A stretch of 64,000 nucleotides of DNA from Pristionchus mayeri (lineage: Eukaryota; Nematoda; Chromadorea; Rhabditida; Neodiplogasteridae): contig BTRK01000003.1 of the NCBI GenBank assembly GCA_036245805.1, forward strand, positions 24,810,685 to 24,874,684, read 5' to 3'. A program made the position numbers and the translations under genes. Numbering within the stretch: the stretch's first letter is position 1; every line of letters starts with the position of its first letter. Of this stretch, positions 12,301 to 27,500 are shown piece after piece. Below the pieces are notes generated by a model. It was not told where the DNA came from and searched no databases. It saw nothing but the letters and a program-made list of their open reading frames with translations.

Positions 12301-14689
12301 TGGATTCCCCCTCCTTGCAGGTCTTTGGGGACGTAGACCCTGACGGATTCTTCCATGGCCAGATTGGGAATCGGTGAGTGGATTCCCTTCCATGGAGAGG
12401 GATGATCTCCTCCCTTACAGGGTTGGTCTCGTCCCCTCCAATATGGTCATAGAGATTGCCAAGGACGATCTGATGCCAAGGAGACAACCTGTGGCTGGCG
12501 CTATTCTTGCACCCACTGAGGTGAAAAGAGAGAGGGGGAGGGGGAAAGAGAATCTATTCAGAATCCTTCCCTGCGACGAGCAAGATGGGGTTCTCTCAAG
12601 TCGAGGAGTTACGATCATGCTGGAGACAGAAGACACTACCACAGGTACGGTGGTAGAAGGAGGGTTACGGTAGGAGGAGGGGTAGAAGGAGGGTTACGGT
12701 AGGAGGAGGGGTAGAAGGAGGGGTACGGTAGGAGGAGGGGTAGAAGGAGGGGTACGGTAGGAGGAGGGGTAGACGGAGGGGTACGGTAGGAGGAGGGGTA
12801 GAAGGAGGGGTACGGTAGGAGGAGGAGTACGCAGGAGGTACGTATTAGCGTAATGATGAATGAAATTATCAGGGGTCGGGAAATGGACTATGCCTCTCTT
12901 GATCGACGAGACATTCGAGATGTGAGGGACCATCGAGACAGGGAAAGGTAAGTCCCGAAGGGAAGAGAGAGGATACTGTAATTGATCTATTGTAGATATC
13001 GAAGAAGCAATGGAAGTAGAGATCACGATGAACGAAGGGGAGATTACTATGAGAGAGATCGAGATTATCGATCGAGAGAAAGAGGGGAATACTCGAGGTA
13101 ATTAATGTACCATTCACACGTTCTTTAATGAAGAAGTCTTTGTAGGAACCCTGATTATGCAGAGGAAGATTTTCGAAGAGGAGGAGGGGAATACGACCGA
13201 GAGAGAGAACGAAGAGAGAGGGATAGACATCATCACGAATATAGGTCAGTGAGATATTCAGGATACGGTAGATGAAGGAATCGATTAAAGGGGAGAAGAA
13301 TACGATAGAAGATATGAAAGAGATCGAGAAAGAGATCGAGATTATCATGAGAGAAGGTGAGATCATTTGATGAGTCTCAATGAATGGATCCTCTTTAGAT
13401 ACGATACTGGTGCTCCTTCCTCCTCACAAGCTCCGCCCCCTTCAGGAGGGGCGGGGCCTGCGAACCATATCATTCCTCCCAATGTATCGACTACGGCATC
13501 TAACCATCTAGTGCAAGCAGGAGGACATTACACGAGTCAGCCCGGATCAAGTGGTGAGAGGAGGAAGAGGGAAGGGAGACTCCGCCCCTTTCAGGAATGA
13601 CCCCTCAACAACAACCAAGTGTCCCTGTCCATGCCCCGCCCCCTCAACAACAGAGTTACACTGGGAATGGACATGTACTGACTGGGACAGCGACTATGCA
13701 GCATATACAGCAAGGTACACCCTCCAGACTCCGCCGACTCACCTCATCCCTTCCAGGAATGAGTGGAATGAGTCTAGCCAGCCAGCAACCATTGCAACAG
13801 CCACAACAGCAGTACGGGGGATCGACAGGTGTATACGGTAGTGCCGGCGGGCAATCGATGGGACAAACTCCCGTGCAGATGGGAGCATCGATGATGGATG
13901 GGTACGGTAGAGGGAAGAGGATCATTAATTGAGTCTTCATTTGCAGTGTGAACGGAGGTGCGAAGAGAGTAATGATTGCCAAGTTCGACTATGACTCCAG
14001 ACAACTCTCCCCCAATGTTGATGCAGAACAGGTGAGAAGAAGAGGGAAGAACCCCTCAACCCTCCCCCTCCCCCCCCCCTCTTATCTCCCCTTCACACAG
14101 GTTGAATTGTCGTTCCGTCAAGGGGATGCCATCACGATCTTCGGAGAGATGGACGAGGATGGATTCTACATGGGAGAATTGGCAGGCAGCCGGGGACTCG
14201 TCCCCAGTAACTTCCTCACCGTCAGTCTCCTTCTTCTCATTTCTACATAATATCTAAAAAGGAGAGGGTGATAATCTTCTCTTCTGCAGTCTTCTCCAAT
14301 GGCTCGACTCGCTCCTTCTCAACCCTCTGAACCCATGATGAGATCAGTTGGATTCACTGAGGGAGGAGTGGGCGGAGTCAAGAAGCCTGCCCCTGCCCGT
14401 CAAACCAGTCAGACTTCAACGGGTGCAGCTGCACCAGGGGGCGGAGCTAAGCCTGCTGCTAAGAAGACGAGTGTCGCCCAACCTGGTGAGTGGTGTGGTG
14501 GGGGGCGAGGAATGATAATCGTCGTCCTCAGGAGGAACGAAACCTCTGGCCAAGAAGACGAGTGATGTAGGCAAAGGAGCACCCAATGCGAGAAAAACGA
14601 GTACTGCAGTGAAGAAGTCAGAACCCACAAAGGTACGGTAAATTACGAAGTTGGAGTATCGAGTACTGAGTTCATTTCAGAAGAAGTAG
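9336..14689 (+). CDS. rimb-1: RIM-binding protein (RIM-BP), 5'-incomplete
   Basis: RIM-BPs are presynaptic active-zone scaffolds that tie calcium channels to RIM via SH3 domains. More than 20 exons were followed by splice sites and frame closure. In order: the C-terminal strands of an FN3 domain (9336-9459, [15 protein letters not shown]); a complete FN3 (9818-9926, 9980-10047, 10651-10728; [15 protein letters not shown] is RIM-BP-like); low-complexity Pro/Gly/Ser linkers; SH3-II (12144-12237, 12321-12373, 12421-12520; [15 protein letters not shown]); an Arg/Asp/Glu-rich segment over seven small exons (12562-13553); Gln-rich linkers; SH3-III (13947-14031, 14101-14220; [14 protein letters not shown]); and a KTS-rich, Lys-rich tail ending in a stop at 14687-14689. 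The SH3-I domain and first FN3 are not found. The gene's left side is interrupted by an rps-22-derived insertion, repeats and the gap, so the 5' exons may lie beyond the window or be misassembled. At least five introns carry GATCAAAGATC or GATCTTTGATC. The rimb-1 symbol rests on domain architecture. Confidence 0.85.
12650..12835. repeat. 28-bp minisatellite in a RIM-BP intron
   Basis: About 6.5 tandem copies of a 28-bp unit (GGTAGAAGGAGGGGTACGGTAG plus GAGGAG). Each unit contains TACGGTA, a heptamer that is also common as single copies in other introns here. It lies in the intron between exons ending at 12644 and starting at 12873. Confidence 0.9.
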
Positions 14690-15555
14690 TTCTTCTCTGC
14701 TCATCCCTTCAATCTGTCCGTTGTTTCGAATCAGCTCAATTAGTAGATAGAATGGAATATGTTGAGATGTGAATGACAATTGTGTTACAGTTTTAATAAT
14801 ATAGTTTTGCTTAGATGTACTGACTTAGCCAGATTTTAATAAGTGTTATTGCTAATTTAATTACTATAATATATTGAGTTTGATGTGTCGTTCATCAGTT
14901 GATCTGCCCGTGATATCTCTCCCATTGCCAATATTGATCTCAATTTCTTCCCAAACATCCTCACTGCCCATTCCCTCACTTACTCTTTTATTCTCTTATT
15001 CTCATCCTTTCGATTGGATTAATATTCAACTACCGTAACCAAATGACTCTTAACACTTCGTATCTCCGATTGATCTTTCGATCGGTTAGGCAATTGATTT
15101 GACGATTGACTCGCTCCTCATTCAGGTACAGCATCCCTTCGATCTTTCTCTGCTTCCTCCTATTATTGAGAACTATTTATATTTAGTTCGCTACCACTTT
15201 CATTATTGACATCTCAATAAAATTGCCTTTGATATATCTAATCGTGTTATGATGATGGAAAAGAAATTGAGAAGAAGGGAGAAGAGAGTGGAGGATGAGG
15301 AGAGAAGGAGAAGAGAGAGAGGAGGAAGAGGAGGAGAAGGAAATGTGGGGAGAGGGAAGAGATAATAGTAACGAATAGAATGAATTATTCATAGAATGAA
15401 TCTGTAGTTAATAGAGACTAATAGGTGGAAGATGAGAGGTGAAGAAAGACTAGTGTGTTTTTAAGATGCACAGTTTACTAAGTTCTTAAGATAAGTTTGG
15501 AAGACAAAGGTGGCAAAATTACGAAGCCCAAGCATTTTTTCATGAAGATTACTAC
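14690..15555. other. RIM-BP 3' flank and satellite left border
   Basis: AT-rich sequence follows the RIM-BP stop and is plausibly its 3' UTR. A candidate AATAAA lies near 15217. A purine-rich tract at 15250-15365 encodes nothing recognisable. From about 15420 the sequence leads into the satellite array. Confidence 0.45.
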
Positions 15556-18500
15556 TTAATTCGTTCAAAGTTTCTAAGAAAGTGATAGCCAAATGGCGGA
15601 ATCATATCCAAGCAATCTTTCCCACGATAGCGCACCGTTACATCTAAACTCCCGGTTTCCAGTTAACTACTTGACTGGTTCTAAGTTTTTAAGAACGTGA
15701 TAGCTAAATCCCGGTAACATATCCAAGCAATCTTTCCCACGATCTCAGCGCACCGTTACATCTAAACTCCCGGTTTCCAGTTAACTACTTGACTGGTTCT
15801 AAGTTCTTAAGAACGTGATAGCTAAATGCCAGGAACATATCCAAGCAATCTTTCCCACGATCTCAACGCACCGTTACATCTAAACTCCCGGTTTCCAGTT
15901 AACTACTTGACTGGTTCTAAGTTCTTAAGAACGTGATAGCTAAATCCCGGTAACATATCCAAGCAATCTTTCCCACGATCTCAGCGCACCGTTACATCTA
16001 AACTCCCGGTTTCCAGTTAACTACTTGACTGGTTCTAAGTTCTTAAGAACGTGATAGCTAAATGCCAGGAACATATCCAAGCAATCTTTCCCACGATCTC
16101 AACGCACCGTTACATCTAAACTCCCGGTTTCCAGTTAACTACTTGACTGGTTCTAAGTTCTTAAGAACGTGATAGCTAAATCCCGGTAACATATCCAAGC
16201 AATCTTTCCCACGATCTCAGCGCACCGTTACATCTAAACTCCCGGTTTCCAGTTAACTACTTGACTGGTTCTAAGTTCTTAAGAACGTGATAGCTAAATC
16301 CCGGTAACATATCCAAGCAATCTTTCCCACGATCTCAGCGCACCGTTACATCTAAACTCCCGGTTTCCAGTTAACTACTTGACTGGTTCTACGTTCTTAA
16401 GAACGTGCTAGCTAAATCCCGGTAACATATCCAAGCAATCTTTCCCACGATCTCAGCGCACCGTTACATCTAAACTCCCGGTTTCCAGTTAACTACTTGA
16501 CTGGTTCTAAGTTCTTAAGAACGTGAGAGCTAAATGCCAGGAACATATCCAAGCAATCTTTCCCACGATCTCAACGCACCGTTACATCTAAACTCCCGGT
16601 TTCCAGTTAACTACTTGACTGGTTCTAAGTTCTTAAGAACGTGATAGCTAAATGCCAGGAACATATCCAAGCAATCTTTCCCACGATCTCAACGCACCGT
16701 TACATCTAAACTCCCGGTTTCAAGTTAACTACTTGACTGGTTCTAAGTTCTTAAGAACGTGATAGCTAAATCCCGGTAACATATCCAAGCAATCTTTCCC
16801 ACGATCTCAGCGCACCGTTACATCTAAACTCCCGGTTTCCAGTTAACTACTTGACTGGTTCTAAGTTCTTAAGAACGTGATAGCTAAATGCCAGGAACAT
16901 ATCCAAGCAATCTTTCCCACCATCTCAACGCACCGTTACATCTAAACTCCCGGTGTCCAGTTAACTACTTGACTGGTTCTAAGTTCATAAGAACGTGATA
17001 GCTAAATGCCAGGAACATATCCAAGCAATCTTTCCCACGATCTCAACGCACCGTTACATCTAAACTCCCGGTTTCCAGTTAACTACTTGACTGGTTCTAA
17101 GTTCTTAAGACCGTGATAGCTAAATCCCGGTAACATATCCAAGCAATCTTTCCCACGATCTCAGCGCACCGTTACATCTAAACTCCCGGTTTCCAGTTAA
17201 CTACTTGACTGGTTCTAAGTTCTTAAGAACGTGATAGCTAAATGCCAGGAACATATCCAAGCAATCTTTCCCACGATCTCAGCGCACCGTTACATCTAAA
17301 CTCCCGGTTTCCAGTTAACTACTTGACTGGTTCTACGTTCTTAAGAACGTGCTAGCTAAATCCCGGTAACATATCCAAGCAATCTTTCCCACGATCTCAA
17401 CGCACCGTTACATCTAAACTCCCGGTTTCCAGTTAACTACTTGACTGGTTCTAAGTTCTTAAGAACGTGATAGCTAAATGCCAGGAACATATCCAAGCAA
17501 TCTTTCCCACCATCTCAACGCACCGTTACATCTAAACTCCCGGTGTCCAGTTAACTACTTGACTGGTTCTAAGTTCATAAGAACGTGATAGCTAAATGCC
17601 AGGAACATATCCAAGCAATCTTTCCCACGATCTCAACGCACCGTTACATCTAAACTCCCGGTTTCCAGTTAACTACTTGACTGGTTCTAAGTTCTTAAGA
17701 CCGTGATAGCTAAATCCCGGTAACATATCCAAGCAATCTTTCCCACGATCTCAGCGCACCGTTACATCTAAACTCCCGGTTTCCAGTTAACTACTTGACT
17801 GGTTCTAAGTTCTTAAGAACGTGATAGCTAAATGCCAGGAACATATCCAAGCAATCTTTCCCACGATCTCAGCGCACCGTTACATCTAAACTCCCGGTTT
17901 CCAGTTAACTACTTGACTGGTTCTACGTTCTTAAGAACGTGCTAGCTAAATCCCGGTAACATATCCAAGCAATCTTTCCCACGATCTCAACGCACCGTTA
18001 CATCTAAACTCCCGGTTTCCAGTTAACTACTTGACTGGTTCTAAGTTCTTAAGAACGTGATAGCTAAATGCCAGGAACATATCCAAGCAATCTTTCCCAC
18101 CATCTCAACGCACCGTTACATCTAAACTCCCGGTGTCCAGTTAACTACTTGACTGGTTCTAAGTTCATAAGAACGTGATAGCTAAATGCCAGGAACATAT
18201 CCAAGCAATCTTTCCCACGATCTCAACGCACCGTTACATCTAAACTCCCGGTTTCCAGTTAACTACTTGACTGGTTCTAAGTTCTTAAGACCGTGATAGC
18301 TAAATCCCGGTAACATATCCAAGCAATCTTTCCCACGATCTCAGCGCACCGTTACATCTAAACTCCCGGTTTCCAGTTAACTACTTGACTGGTTCTACGT
18401 TCTTAAGAACGTGCTAGCTAAATCCCGGTAACATATCCAAGCAATCTTTCCCACGATCTCAACGCACCGTTACATCTAAACTCCCGGTTTCCAGTTAACT

Positions 18501-21500
18501 ACTTGACTGGTTCTAAGTTCTTAAGAACGTGATAGCTAAATCCCGGTAACATATCCAAGCAATCTTTCCCACGATCTCAGCGCACCGTTACATCTAAACT
18601 CCCGGTTTCCAGTTAACTACTTGACTGGTTCTAAGTTCTTAAGAACGTGATAGCTAAATGCCAGGAACATATCCAAGCAATCTTTCCCACGATCTCAACG
18701 CACCGTTACATCTAAACTCCCGGTTTCCAGTTAACTACTTGACTGGTTCTAAGTTCTTAAGAACGTGATAGCTAAATGCCAGGAACATATCCAAGCAATC
18801 TTTCCCACGATCTCAACGCACCGTTACATCTAAACTCCCGGTTTCCAGTTAACTACTTGACTGGTTCTAAGTTCTTAAGAACGTGATAGCTAAATCCCGG
18901 TAACATATCCAAGCAATCTTTCCCACGATCTCAGCGCACCGTTACATCTAAACTCCCGGTTTCCAGTTAACTACTTGACTGGTTCTACGTTCTTAAGAAC
19001 GTGATAGCTAAATCCCGGTAACATATCCAAGCAATCTTTCCCACGATCTCAACGCACCGTTACATCTAAACTCCCGGTTTCCAGTTAACTACTTGACTGG
19101 TTCTAAGTTCTTAAGAACGTGATAGCTAAATGCCAGGAACATATCCAAGCAATCTTTCCCACGATCTCAGCGCACCGTTACATCTAAACTCCCGGTTTCC
19201 AGTTAACTACTTGACTGGTTCTAAGTTCTTAAGAACGTGATAGCTAAATGCCAGGAACATATCCAAGCAATCTTTCCCACGATCTCAGCGCACCGTTACA
19301 TCTAAACTCCCGGTTTCCAGTTAACTACTTGACTGGTTCTACGTTCTTAAGAACGTGCTAGCTAAATCCCGGTAACATATCCAAGCAATCTTTCCCACGA
19401 TCTCAACGCACCGTTACATCTAAACTCCCGGTTTCCAGTTAACTACTTGACTGGTTCTAAGTTCTTAAGAACGTGATAGCTAAATCCCGGTAACATATCC
19501 AAGCAATCTTTCCCACGATCTCAGCGCACCGTTACATCTAAACTCCCGGTTTCCAGTTAACTACTTGACTGGTTCTAAGTTCTTAAGAACGTGATAGCTA
19601 AATGCCAGGAACATATCCAAGCAATCTTTCCCACGATCTCAACGCACCGTTACATCTAAACTCCCGGTTTCCAGTTAACTACTTGACTGGTTCTAAGTTC
19701 TTAAGAACGTGATAGCTAAATGCCAGGAACATATCCAAGCAATCTTTCCCACGATCTCAACGCACCGTTACATCTAAACTCCCGGTTTCCAGTTAACTAC
19801 TTGACTGGTTCTAAGTTCTTAAGAACGTGATAGCTAAATCCCGGTAACATATCCAAGCAATCTTTCCCACGATCTCAGCGCACCGTTACATCTAAACTCC
19901 CGGTTTCCAGTTAACTACTTGACTGGTTCTAAGTTCTTAAGAACGTGATAGCTAAATCCCGGTAACATATCCAAGCAATCTTTCCCACGATCTCAGCGCA
20001 CCGTTACATCTAAACTCCCGGTTTCCAGTTAACTACTTGACTGGTTCTAAGTTCTTAAGAACGTGATAGCTAAATGCCAGGAACATATCCAAGCAATCTT
20101 TCCCACGATCTCAGCGCACCGTTACATCTAAACTCCCGGTTTCCAGTTAACTACTTGACTGGTTCTACGTTCTTAAGAACGTGCTAGCTAAATCCCGGTA
20201 ACATATCCAAGCAATCTTTCCCACGATCTCAACGCACCGTTACATCTAAACTCCCGGTTTCCAGTTAACTACTTGACTGGTTCTAAGTTCTTAAGACCGT
20301 GATAGCTAAATCCCGGTAACATATCCAAGCAATCTTTCCCACGATCTCAGCGCACCGTTACATCTAAACTCCCGGTTTCCAGTTAACTACTTGACTGGTT
20401 CTAAGTTCTTAAGAACGTGATAGCTAAATCCCGGTAACATATCCAAGCAATCTTTCCCACGATCTCAGCGCACCGTTACATCTAAACTCCCGGTTTCCAG
20501 TTAACTACTTGACTGGTTCTAAGTTCTTAAGAACGTGATAGCTAAATGCCAGGAACATATCCAAGCAATCTTTCCCACGATCTCAACGCACCGTTACATC
20601 TAAACTCCCGGTTTCCAGTTAACTACTTGACTGGTTCTAAGTTCTTAAGAACGTGATAGCTAAATCCCGGTAACATATCCAAGCAATCTTTCCCACGATC
20701 TCAGAGCACCGTTACATCTAAACTCCCGGTTTCCAGTTAACTACTTGACTGGTTCTAAGTTCTTAAGAACGTGATAGCTAAATGCCAGGAACATATCCAA
20801 GCAATCTTTCCCACGATCTCAACGCACCGTTACATCTAAACTCCCGGTTTCCAGTTAACTACTTGACTGGTTCTAAGTTCTTAAGAACGTGATAGCTAAA
20901 TCCCGGTAACATATCCAAGCAATCTTTCCCACGATCTCAGAGCACCGTTACATCTAAACTCCCGGTTTCCAGTTAACTACTTGACTGGTTCTAAGTTCTT
21001 AAGAACGTGATAGCTAAATCCCGGTAACATATCCAAGCAATCTTTCCCACGATCTCAGCGCACCGTTACATCTAAACTCCCGGTTTCCAGTTAACTACTT
21101 GACTGGTTCTAAGTTCTTAAGAATGTGATAGCTAAATGCCAGGAACATATCCAAGCAATCTTTCCCACGATCTCAACGCACCGTTACATCTAAACTCCCG
21201 GTTTCCAGTTAACTACTTGACTGGTTCTAAGTTCTTAAGAACGTGATAGCTAAATCCCGGTAACATATCCAAGCAATCTTTCCCACGATCTCAGCGCACC
21301 GTTACATCTAAACTCCCGGTTTCCAGTTAACTACTTGACTGGTTCTAAGTTCTTAAGAACGTGATAGCTAAATCCCGGTAACATATTCAAGCAATCTTTC
21401 CCACGATCTCAGCGCACCGTTACATCTAAACTCCCGGTTTCCAGTTAACTACTTGACTGGTTCTAAGTTCTTAAGAACGTGATAGCTAAATGCCAGGAAC

Positions 21501-24500
21501 TTATCCAAGCAATCTTTCCCACGATCTCAACGCACCGTTACATCTAAACTCCCGGTTTCCAGTTAACTACTTGACTGGTTCTAAGTTCTTAAGAACGTGA
21601 TAGCTAAATCCCGGTAACATATCCAAGCAATCTTTCCCACGATCTCAGCGCACCGTTACATCTAAACTCCCGGTTTCCAGTTAACTACTTGACTGGTTCT
21701 AAGTTCTTAAGAACGTGATAGCTAAATCCCGGTAACATATCCAAGCAATCTTTCCCACGATCTCAGCGCACCGTTACATCTAAACTCCCGGTTTCCAGTT
21801 AACTACTTGACTGGTTCTAAGTTCTTAAGAACGTGATAGCTAAATGCCAGGAACATATCCAAGCAATCTTTCCCACGATCTCAACGCACCGTTACATCTA
21901 AACTCCCGGTTTCCAGTTAACTACTTGACTGGTTCTAAGTTCTTAAGAACGTGATAGCTAAATCCCGGTAACATATCCAAGCAATCTTTCCCACGATCTC
22001 AGCGCACCGTTACATCTAAACTCCCGGTTTCCAGTTAACTACTTGACTGGTTCTAAGTTCTTAAGAACGTGATAGCTAAATCCCGGTAACATATCCAAGC
22101 AATCTTTCCCACGATCTCAGCGCACCGTTACATCTAAACTCCCGGTTTCCAGTTAACTACTTGACTGGTTCTAAGTTCTTAAGAACGTGATAGCTAAATC
22201 CCGGTAACATATCCAAGCAATCTTTCCCACGATCTCAGCGCACCGTTACATCTCAACTCCCGGTTTCCAGTTAACTACTTGACTGGTTCTAAGTTCTTAA
22301 GAACGTGATAGCTAAATGCCAGGAACATATCCAAGCAATCTTTCCCACGATCTCAACGCACCGTTACATCTAAACTCCCGGTTTCCAGTTAACTACTTGA
22401 CTGGTTCTAAGTTCTTTAGAACGTGATAGCTAAATCCCGGTAACATATCCAAGCAATCTTTCCCACGATCTCAGCGCACCGTTACATCTAAACTCCCGGT
22501 GTCCAGTTAACTACTTGACTGGTTCTAAGTTCATAAGAACGTGATAGCTAAATGCCAGGAACATATCCAAGCAATCTTTCCCACGATCTCAACGCACCGT
22601 TACATCTAAACTCCCGGTTTCCAGTTAACTACTTGACTGGTTCTAAGTTCTTAAGAACGTGATAGCTAAATGCCAGGAACATATCCAAGCAATCTTTCCC
22701 ACGATCTCAGCGCACCGTTACATCTCAACTCCCGGTTTCCAGTTAACTACTTGACTGGTTCTAAGTTCTTAAGAACGTGATAGCTAAATGCCAGGAACAT
22801 ATCCAAGCAATCTTTCCCACGATCTCAACGCACCGTTACATCTAAACTCCCGGTTTCCAGTTAACTACTTGACTGGTTCTAAGTTCTTTAGAACGTGATA
22901 GCTAAATCCCGGTAACATATCCAAGCAATCTTTCCCACGATCTCAGCGCACCGTTACATCTAAACTCCCGGTTTCCAGTTAACTACTTGACTGGTTCTAA
23001 GTTCTTAAGAACGTGATAGCTAAATGCCAGGAACATATCCAAGCAATCTTTCCCACGATCTCAGCGCACCGTTACATCTAAACTCCCGGTTTCCAGTTAA
23101 CTACTTGACTGGTTCTAAGTTCTTAAGAACGTGATAGCTAAATCCCGGTAGCATATCCAAGCAATCTTTCCCACGATCTCAGCGCACCGTTACATCTAAA
23201 CTCCCGGTTTCCAGTTAACTACTTGACTGGTTCTAAGTTCTTAAGAACGTGATAGCTAAATGCCAGGAACATATCCAAGCAATCTTTCCCACGATCTCAA
23301 CGCACCGTTACATCTAAACTCCCGGTTTCCAGTTAACTACTTGACTGGTTCTAAGTTCTTAAGAACGTGATAGCTAAATGCCAGGAACATATCCAAGCAA
23401 TCTTTCCCACGATCTCAACGCACCGTTACATCTAAACTCCCGGTTTCCAGTTAACTACTTGACTGGTTCTAAGTTCTTAAGAACGTGATAGCTAAATCCC
23501 GGTAACATATCCAAGCAATCTTTCCCACGATCTCAGCGCACCGTTACATCTAAACTCCCGGTTTCCAGTTAACTACTTGACTGGTTCTAAGTTCTTAAGA
23601 ACGTGATAGCTAAATGCCAGGAACATATCCAAGCAATCTTTCCCACGATCTCAACGCACCGTTACATCTAAACTCCCGGCGTCCAGTTAACTACTTGACT
23701 GGTTCTAAGTTCATAAGAACGTGATAGCTAAATGCCAGGAACATATCCAAGCAATCTTTCCCACGATCTCAACGCACCGTTACATCTAAACTCCCGGTTT
23801 CCAGTTAACTACTTGACTGGTTCTAAGTTCTTAAGAACGTGACAGCTAAATCCCGGTAACATATCCAAGCAATCTTTCCCACGATCTCAGCGCACCGTTA
23901 CATCTAAACTCCCGGTTTCCAGTTAACTACTTGACTGGTTCTAAGTTCTTAAGAACGTGATAGCTAAATGCCAGGAACATATCCAAGCAATCTTTCCCAC
24001 GATCTCAGCGCACCGTTACATCTAAACTCCCGGTTTCCAGTTAACTACTTGACTGGTTCTAAGTTCTTAAGAACGTGATAGCTAAATCCCGGTAACATAT
24101 CCAAGCAATCTTTCCCACGATCTCAGCGCACCGTTACATCTAAACTCCCGGTTTCCAGTTAACTACTTGACTGGTTCTAAGTTCTTAAGAACGTGATAGC
24201 TAAATGCCAGGAACATATCCAAGCAATCTTTCCCACGATCTCAGCGCACCGTTACATCTAAACTCCCGGTTTCCAGTTAACTACTTGACTGGTTCTAAGT
24301 TCTTAAGAACGGGATAGCTAAATCACGGTAACATATCCAAGCAATCTTTCCCACGATCTCAGCGCACCGTTACATCTAAACTCCCGGTTTCCAGTTAACT
24401 ACTTGACTGGTTCTAAGTTCTTAAGAACGTGATAGCTAAATCCCGGTAACATATCCAAGCAATCTTTCCCACGATCTCAGCGCACCGTTACATCTAAACT

Positions 24501-27500
24501 CCCGGTTTCCAGTTAACTACTTGACTAGTTCTAAGTTCTTAAGAACGTGATAGCTAAATGCCAGGAACATATCCAAGCAATCTTTCCCACGATCTCAACG
24601 CACCGTTACATCTAAACTCCCGGTTTCCAGTTAACTACTTGACTGGTTCTAAGTTCTTAAGAACGTGATAGCTAAATGCCAGGAACATATCCAAGCAATC
24701 TTTCCCACGATCTCAACGCACCGTTACATCTAAACTCCCGGTTTCCAGTTAACTACTTGACTGGTTCTAAGTTCTTAAGAACGTGATAGCTAAATGCCAG
24801 GAACATATCCAAGCAATCTTTCCCACGATCTCAACGCACCGTTACATCTAAACTCCCGGTGTCCAGTTAACTACTTGACTGGTTCTAAGTTCATAAGAAC
24901 GTGATAGCTAAATGCCAGGAACATATCCAAGCAATCTTTCCCACGATCTCAACGCACCGTTACATCTAAACTCCCGGTTTCCAGTTAACTACTTGACTGG
25001 TTCTAAGTTCTTAAGAACGTGATAGCTAAATCCCGGTAACATATCCAAGCAATCTTTCCCACGATCTCAGCGCACCGTTACATCTAAACTCCCGGTTTCC
25101 AGTTAACTACTTGACTGGTTCTAAGTTCATAAGAACGTGATAGCTAAATGCCAGGAACATATCCAAGCAATCTTTCCCACGATCTCAACGCACCGTTACA
25201 TCTAAACTCCCGGTTTCAAGTTAACTACTTGACTGGTTCTAAGTTCTTAAGAACGTGATAGCTAAATCCCGGTAACATATCCAAGCAATCATTCCCACGA
25301 TCTCAGCGCACCGTTACATCTAAACTCCCGGTTTCCAGTTAACTACTTGACTGGTTCTAAGTTCTTAAGAACGTGATAGCTAAATGCCAGGAACATATCC
25401 AAGCAATCTTTCCCACGATCTCAACGCACCGTTACATCTAAACTCCCGGTTTCCAGTTAACTACTTGACTGGTTCTAAGTTCTTAAGAACGTGATAGCTA
25501 AATGCCAGGAACATATCCAAGCAATCTTTCCCACGATCTCAGCGCACCGTTACATCTAAACTCCCGGTTTCCAGTTAACTACTTGACTGGTTCTAAGTTC
25601 TTAAGAACGTGATAGCTAAATGCCAGGAACATATCCAAGCAATCTTTCCCACGATCTCAGCGCACCGTTACATCTAAACTCCCGGTTTCCAGTTAACTAC
25701 TTGACTGGTTCTAAGTTCTTAAGAACGTGATAGCTAAATCACGGTAACATATCCAAGCAATCTTTCCCACGATCTCAGCGCACCGTTACATCTAAACTCC
25801 CGGTTTCAAGTTAACTACTTGACTGGTTCTAAGTTCTTAAGAACGTGATAGCTAAATCACGGTAACATATCCAAGCAATCTTTCCCACGATCTCAGCGCA
25901 CCGTTACATCTAAACTCCCGGTTTCCAGTTAACTACTTGACTGGTTCTAAGTTCTTAAGAACGTGATAGCTAAATCCCGGTAACATATCCAAGCAATCTT
26001 TCCCACGATCTCAGCGCACCGTTACATCTAATCTCCCGGTTTCCAGTTAACTACTTGACTGGTTCTAAGTTCTTAAGAACGTGATAGCTAAATGCCAGGA
26101 ACATATCCAAGCAATCTTTCCCACGATCTCAACGCACCGTTACATCTAAACTCCCGGCGTCCAGTTAACTACTTGACTGGTTCTAAGTTCATAAGAACGT
26201 GATAGCTAAATGCCAGGAACATATCCAAGCAATCTTTCCCACGATCTCAACGCACCGTTACATCTAAACTCCCGTTTTCCAGTTAACTACTTGACTGGTT
26301 CTAAGTTCTTAAGAACGTGATAGCTAAATCCCGGTAACATATCCAAGCAATCTTTCCCACGATCTCAGCGCACCGTTACATCTAAACTCCCGGTTTCCAG
26401 TTAACTACTTGACTGGTTCTAAGTTCTTAAGAACGTGATAGCTAAATGCCGGGATCATATCCGAGCAATCTTTCCCACGATCTCAACGCACCGTTACATC
26501 TAAACTCCCGGTTTCAAGTTAACTACTTGACTGGTTCTAAGTTCTTAAGAACGTGATAGCTAAATCCCGGTAACATATCCAAGCAATCATTCCCACGATC
26601 TCAGCGCACCGTTACATCTAAACTCCCGGTTTCCAGTTAACTACTTGACTGGTTCTAAGTTCTTAAGAACGTGATAGCTAAATGCCAGGAACATATCCAA
26701 GCAATCTTTCCCACGATCTCAACGCACCGTTACATCTAAACTCCCGGTTTCCAGTTAACTACTTGACTGGTTCTAAGTTCATAAGAACGTGATAGCTAAA
26801 TGCCAGGAACATATCCAAGCAATCTTTCACACGATCTCAACGCACCGTTACATCTAAACTCCCGGTTTCCAGTTAACTACTTGACTGGTTCTAAGTTCTT
26901 AAGAACGTGATAGCTAAATCCCGGTAACATATCCAAGCAATCTTTCCCACGATCTCAGCGCACCGTTACATCTAAACTCCCGGTTTCAAGTTAACTACTT
27001 GACTGGTTCTAAGTTCTTAAGAACGTGATAGCTAAATCCCGGTAACATATCCAAGCAATCATTCCCACGATCTCAGCGCACCGTTACATCTAAACTCCCG
27101 GTTTCCAGTTAACTACTTGACTGGTTCTAAGTTCTTAAGAACGTGATAGCTAAATGCCAGGAACATATCCAAGCAATCTTTCCCACGATCTCAACGCACC
27201 GTTACATCTAAACTCCCGGTTTCCAGTTAACTACTTGACTGGTTCTAAGTTCTTAAGAACGTGATAGCTAAATGCCATGAACATATCCAAGCAATCTTTC
27301 CCACGATCTCAGCGCACCGTTACATCTAAACTCCCGGTTTCCAGTTAACTACTTGACTGGTTCTAAGTTCTTAAGAACGTGATAGCTAAATCACGGTAAC
27401 ATATCCAAGCAATCTTTCCCACGATCTCAGCGCACCGTTACATCTAAACTCCCGGTTTCCAGTTAACTACTTGACTGGTTCTAAGTTCTTAAGAACGTGA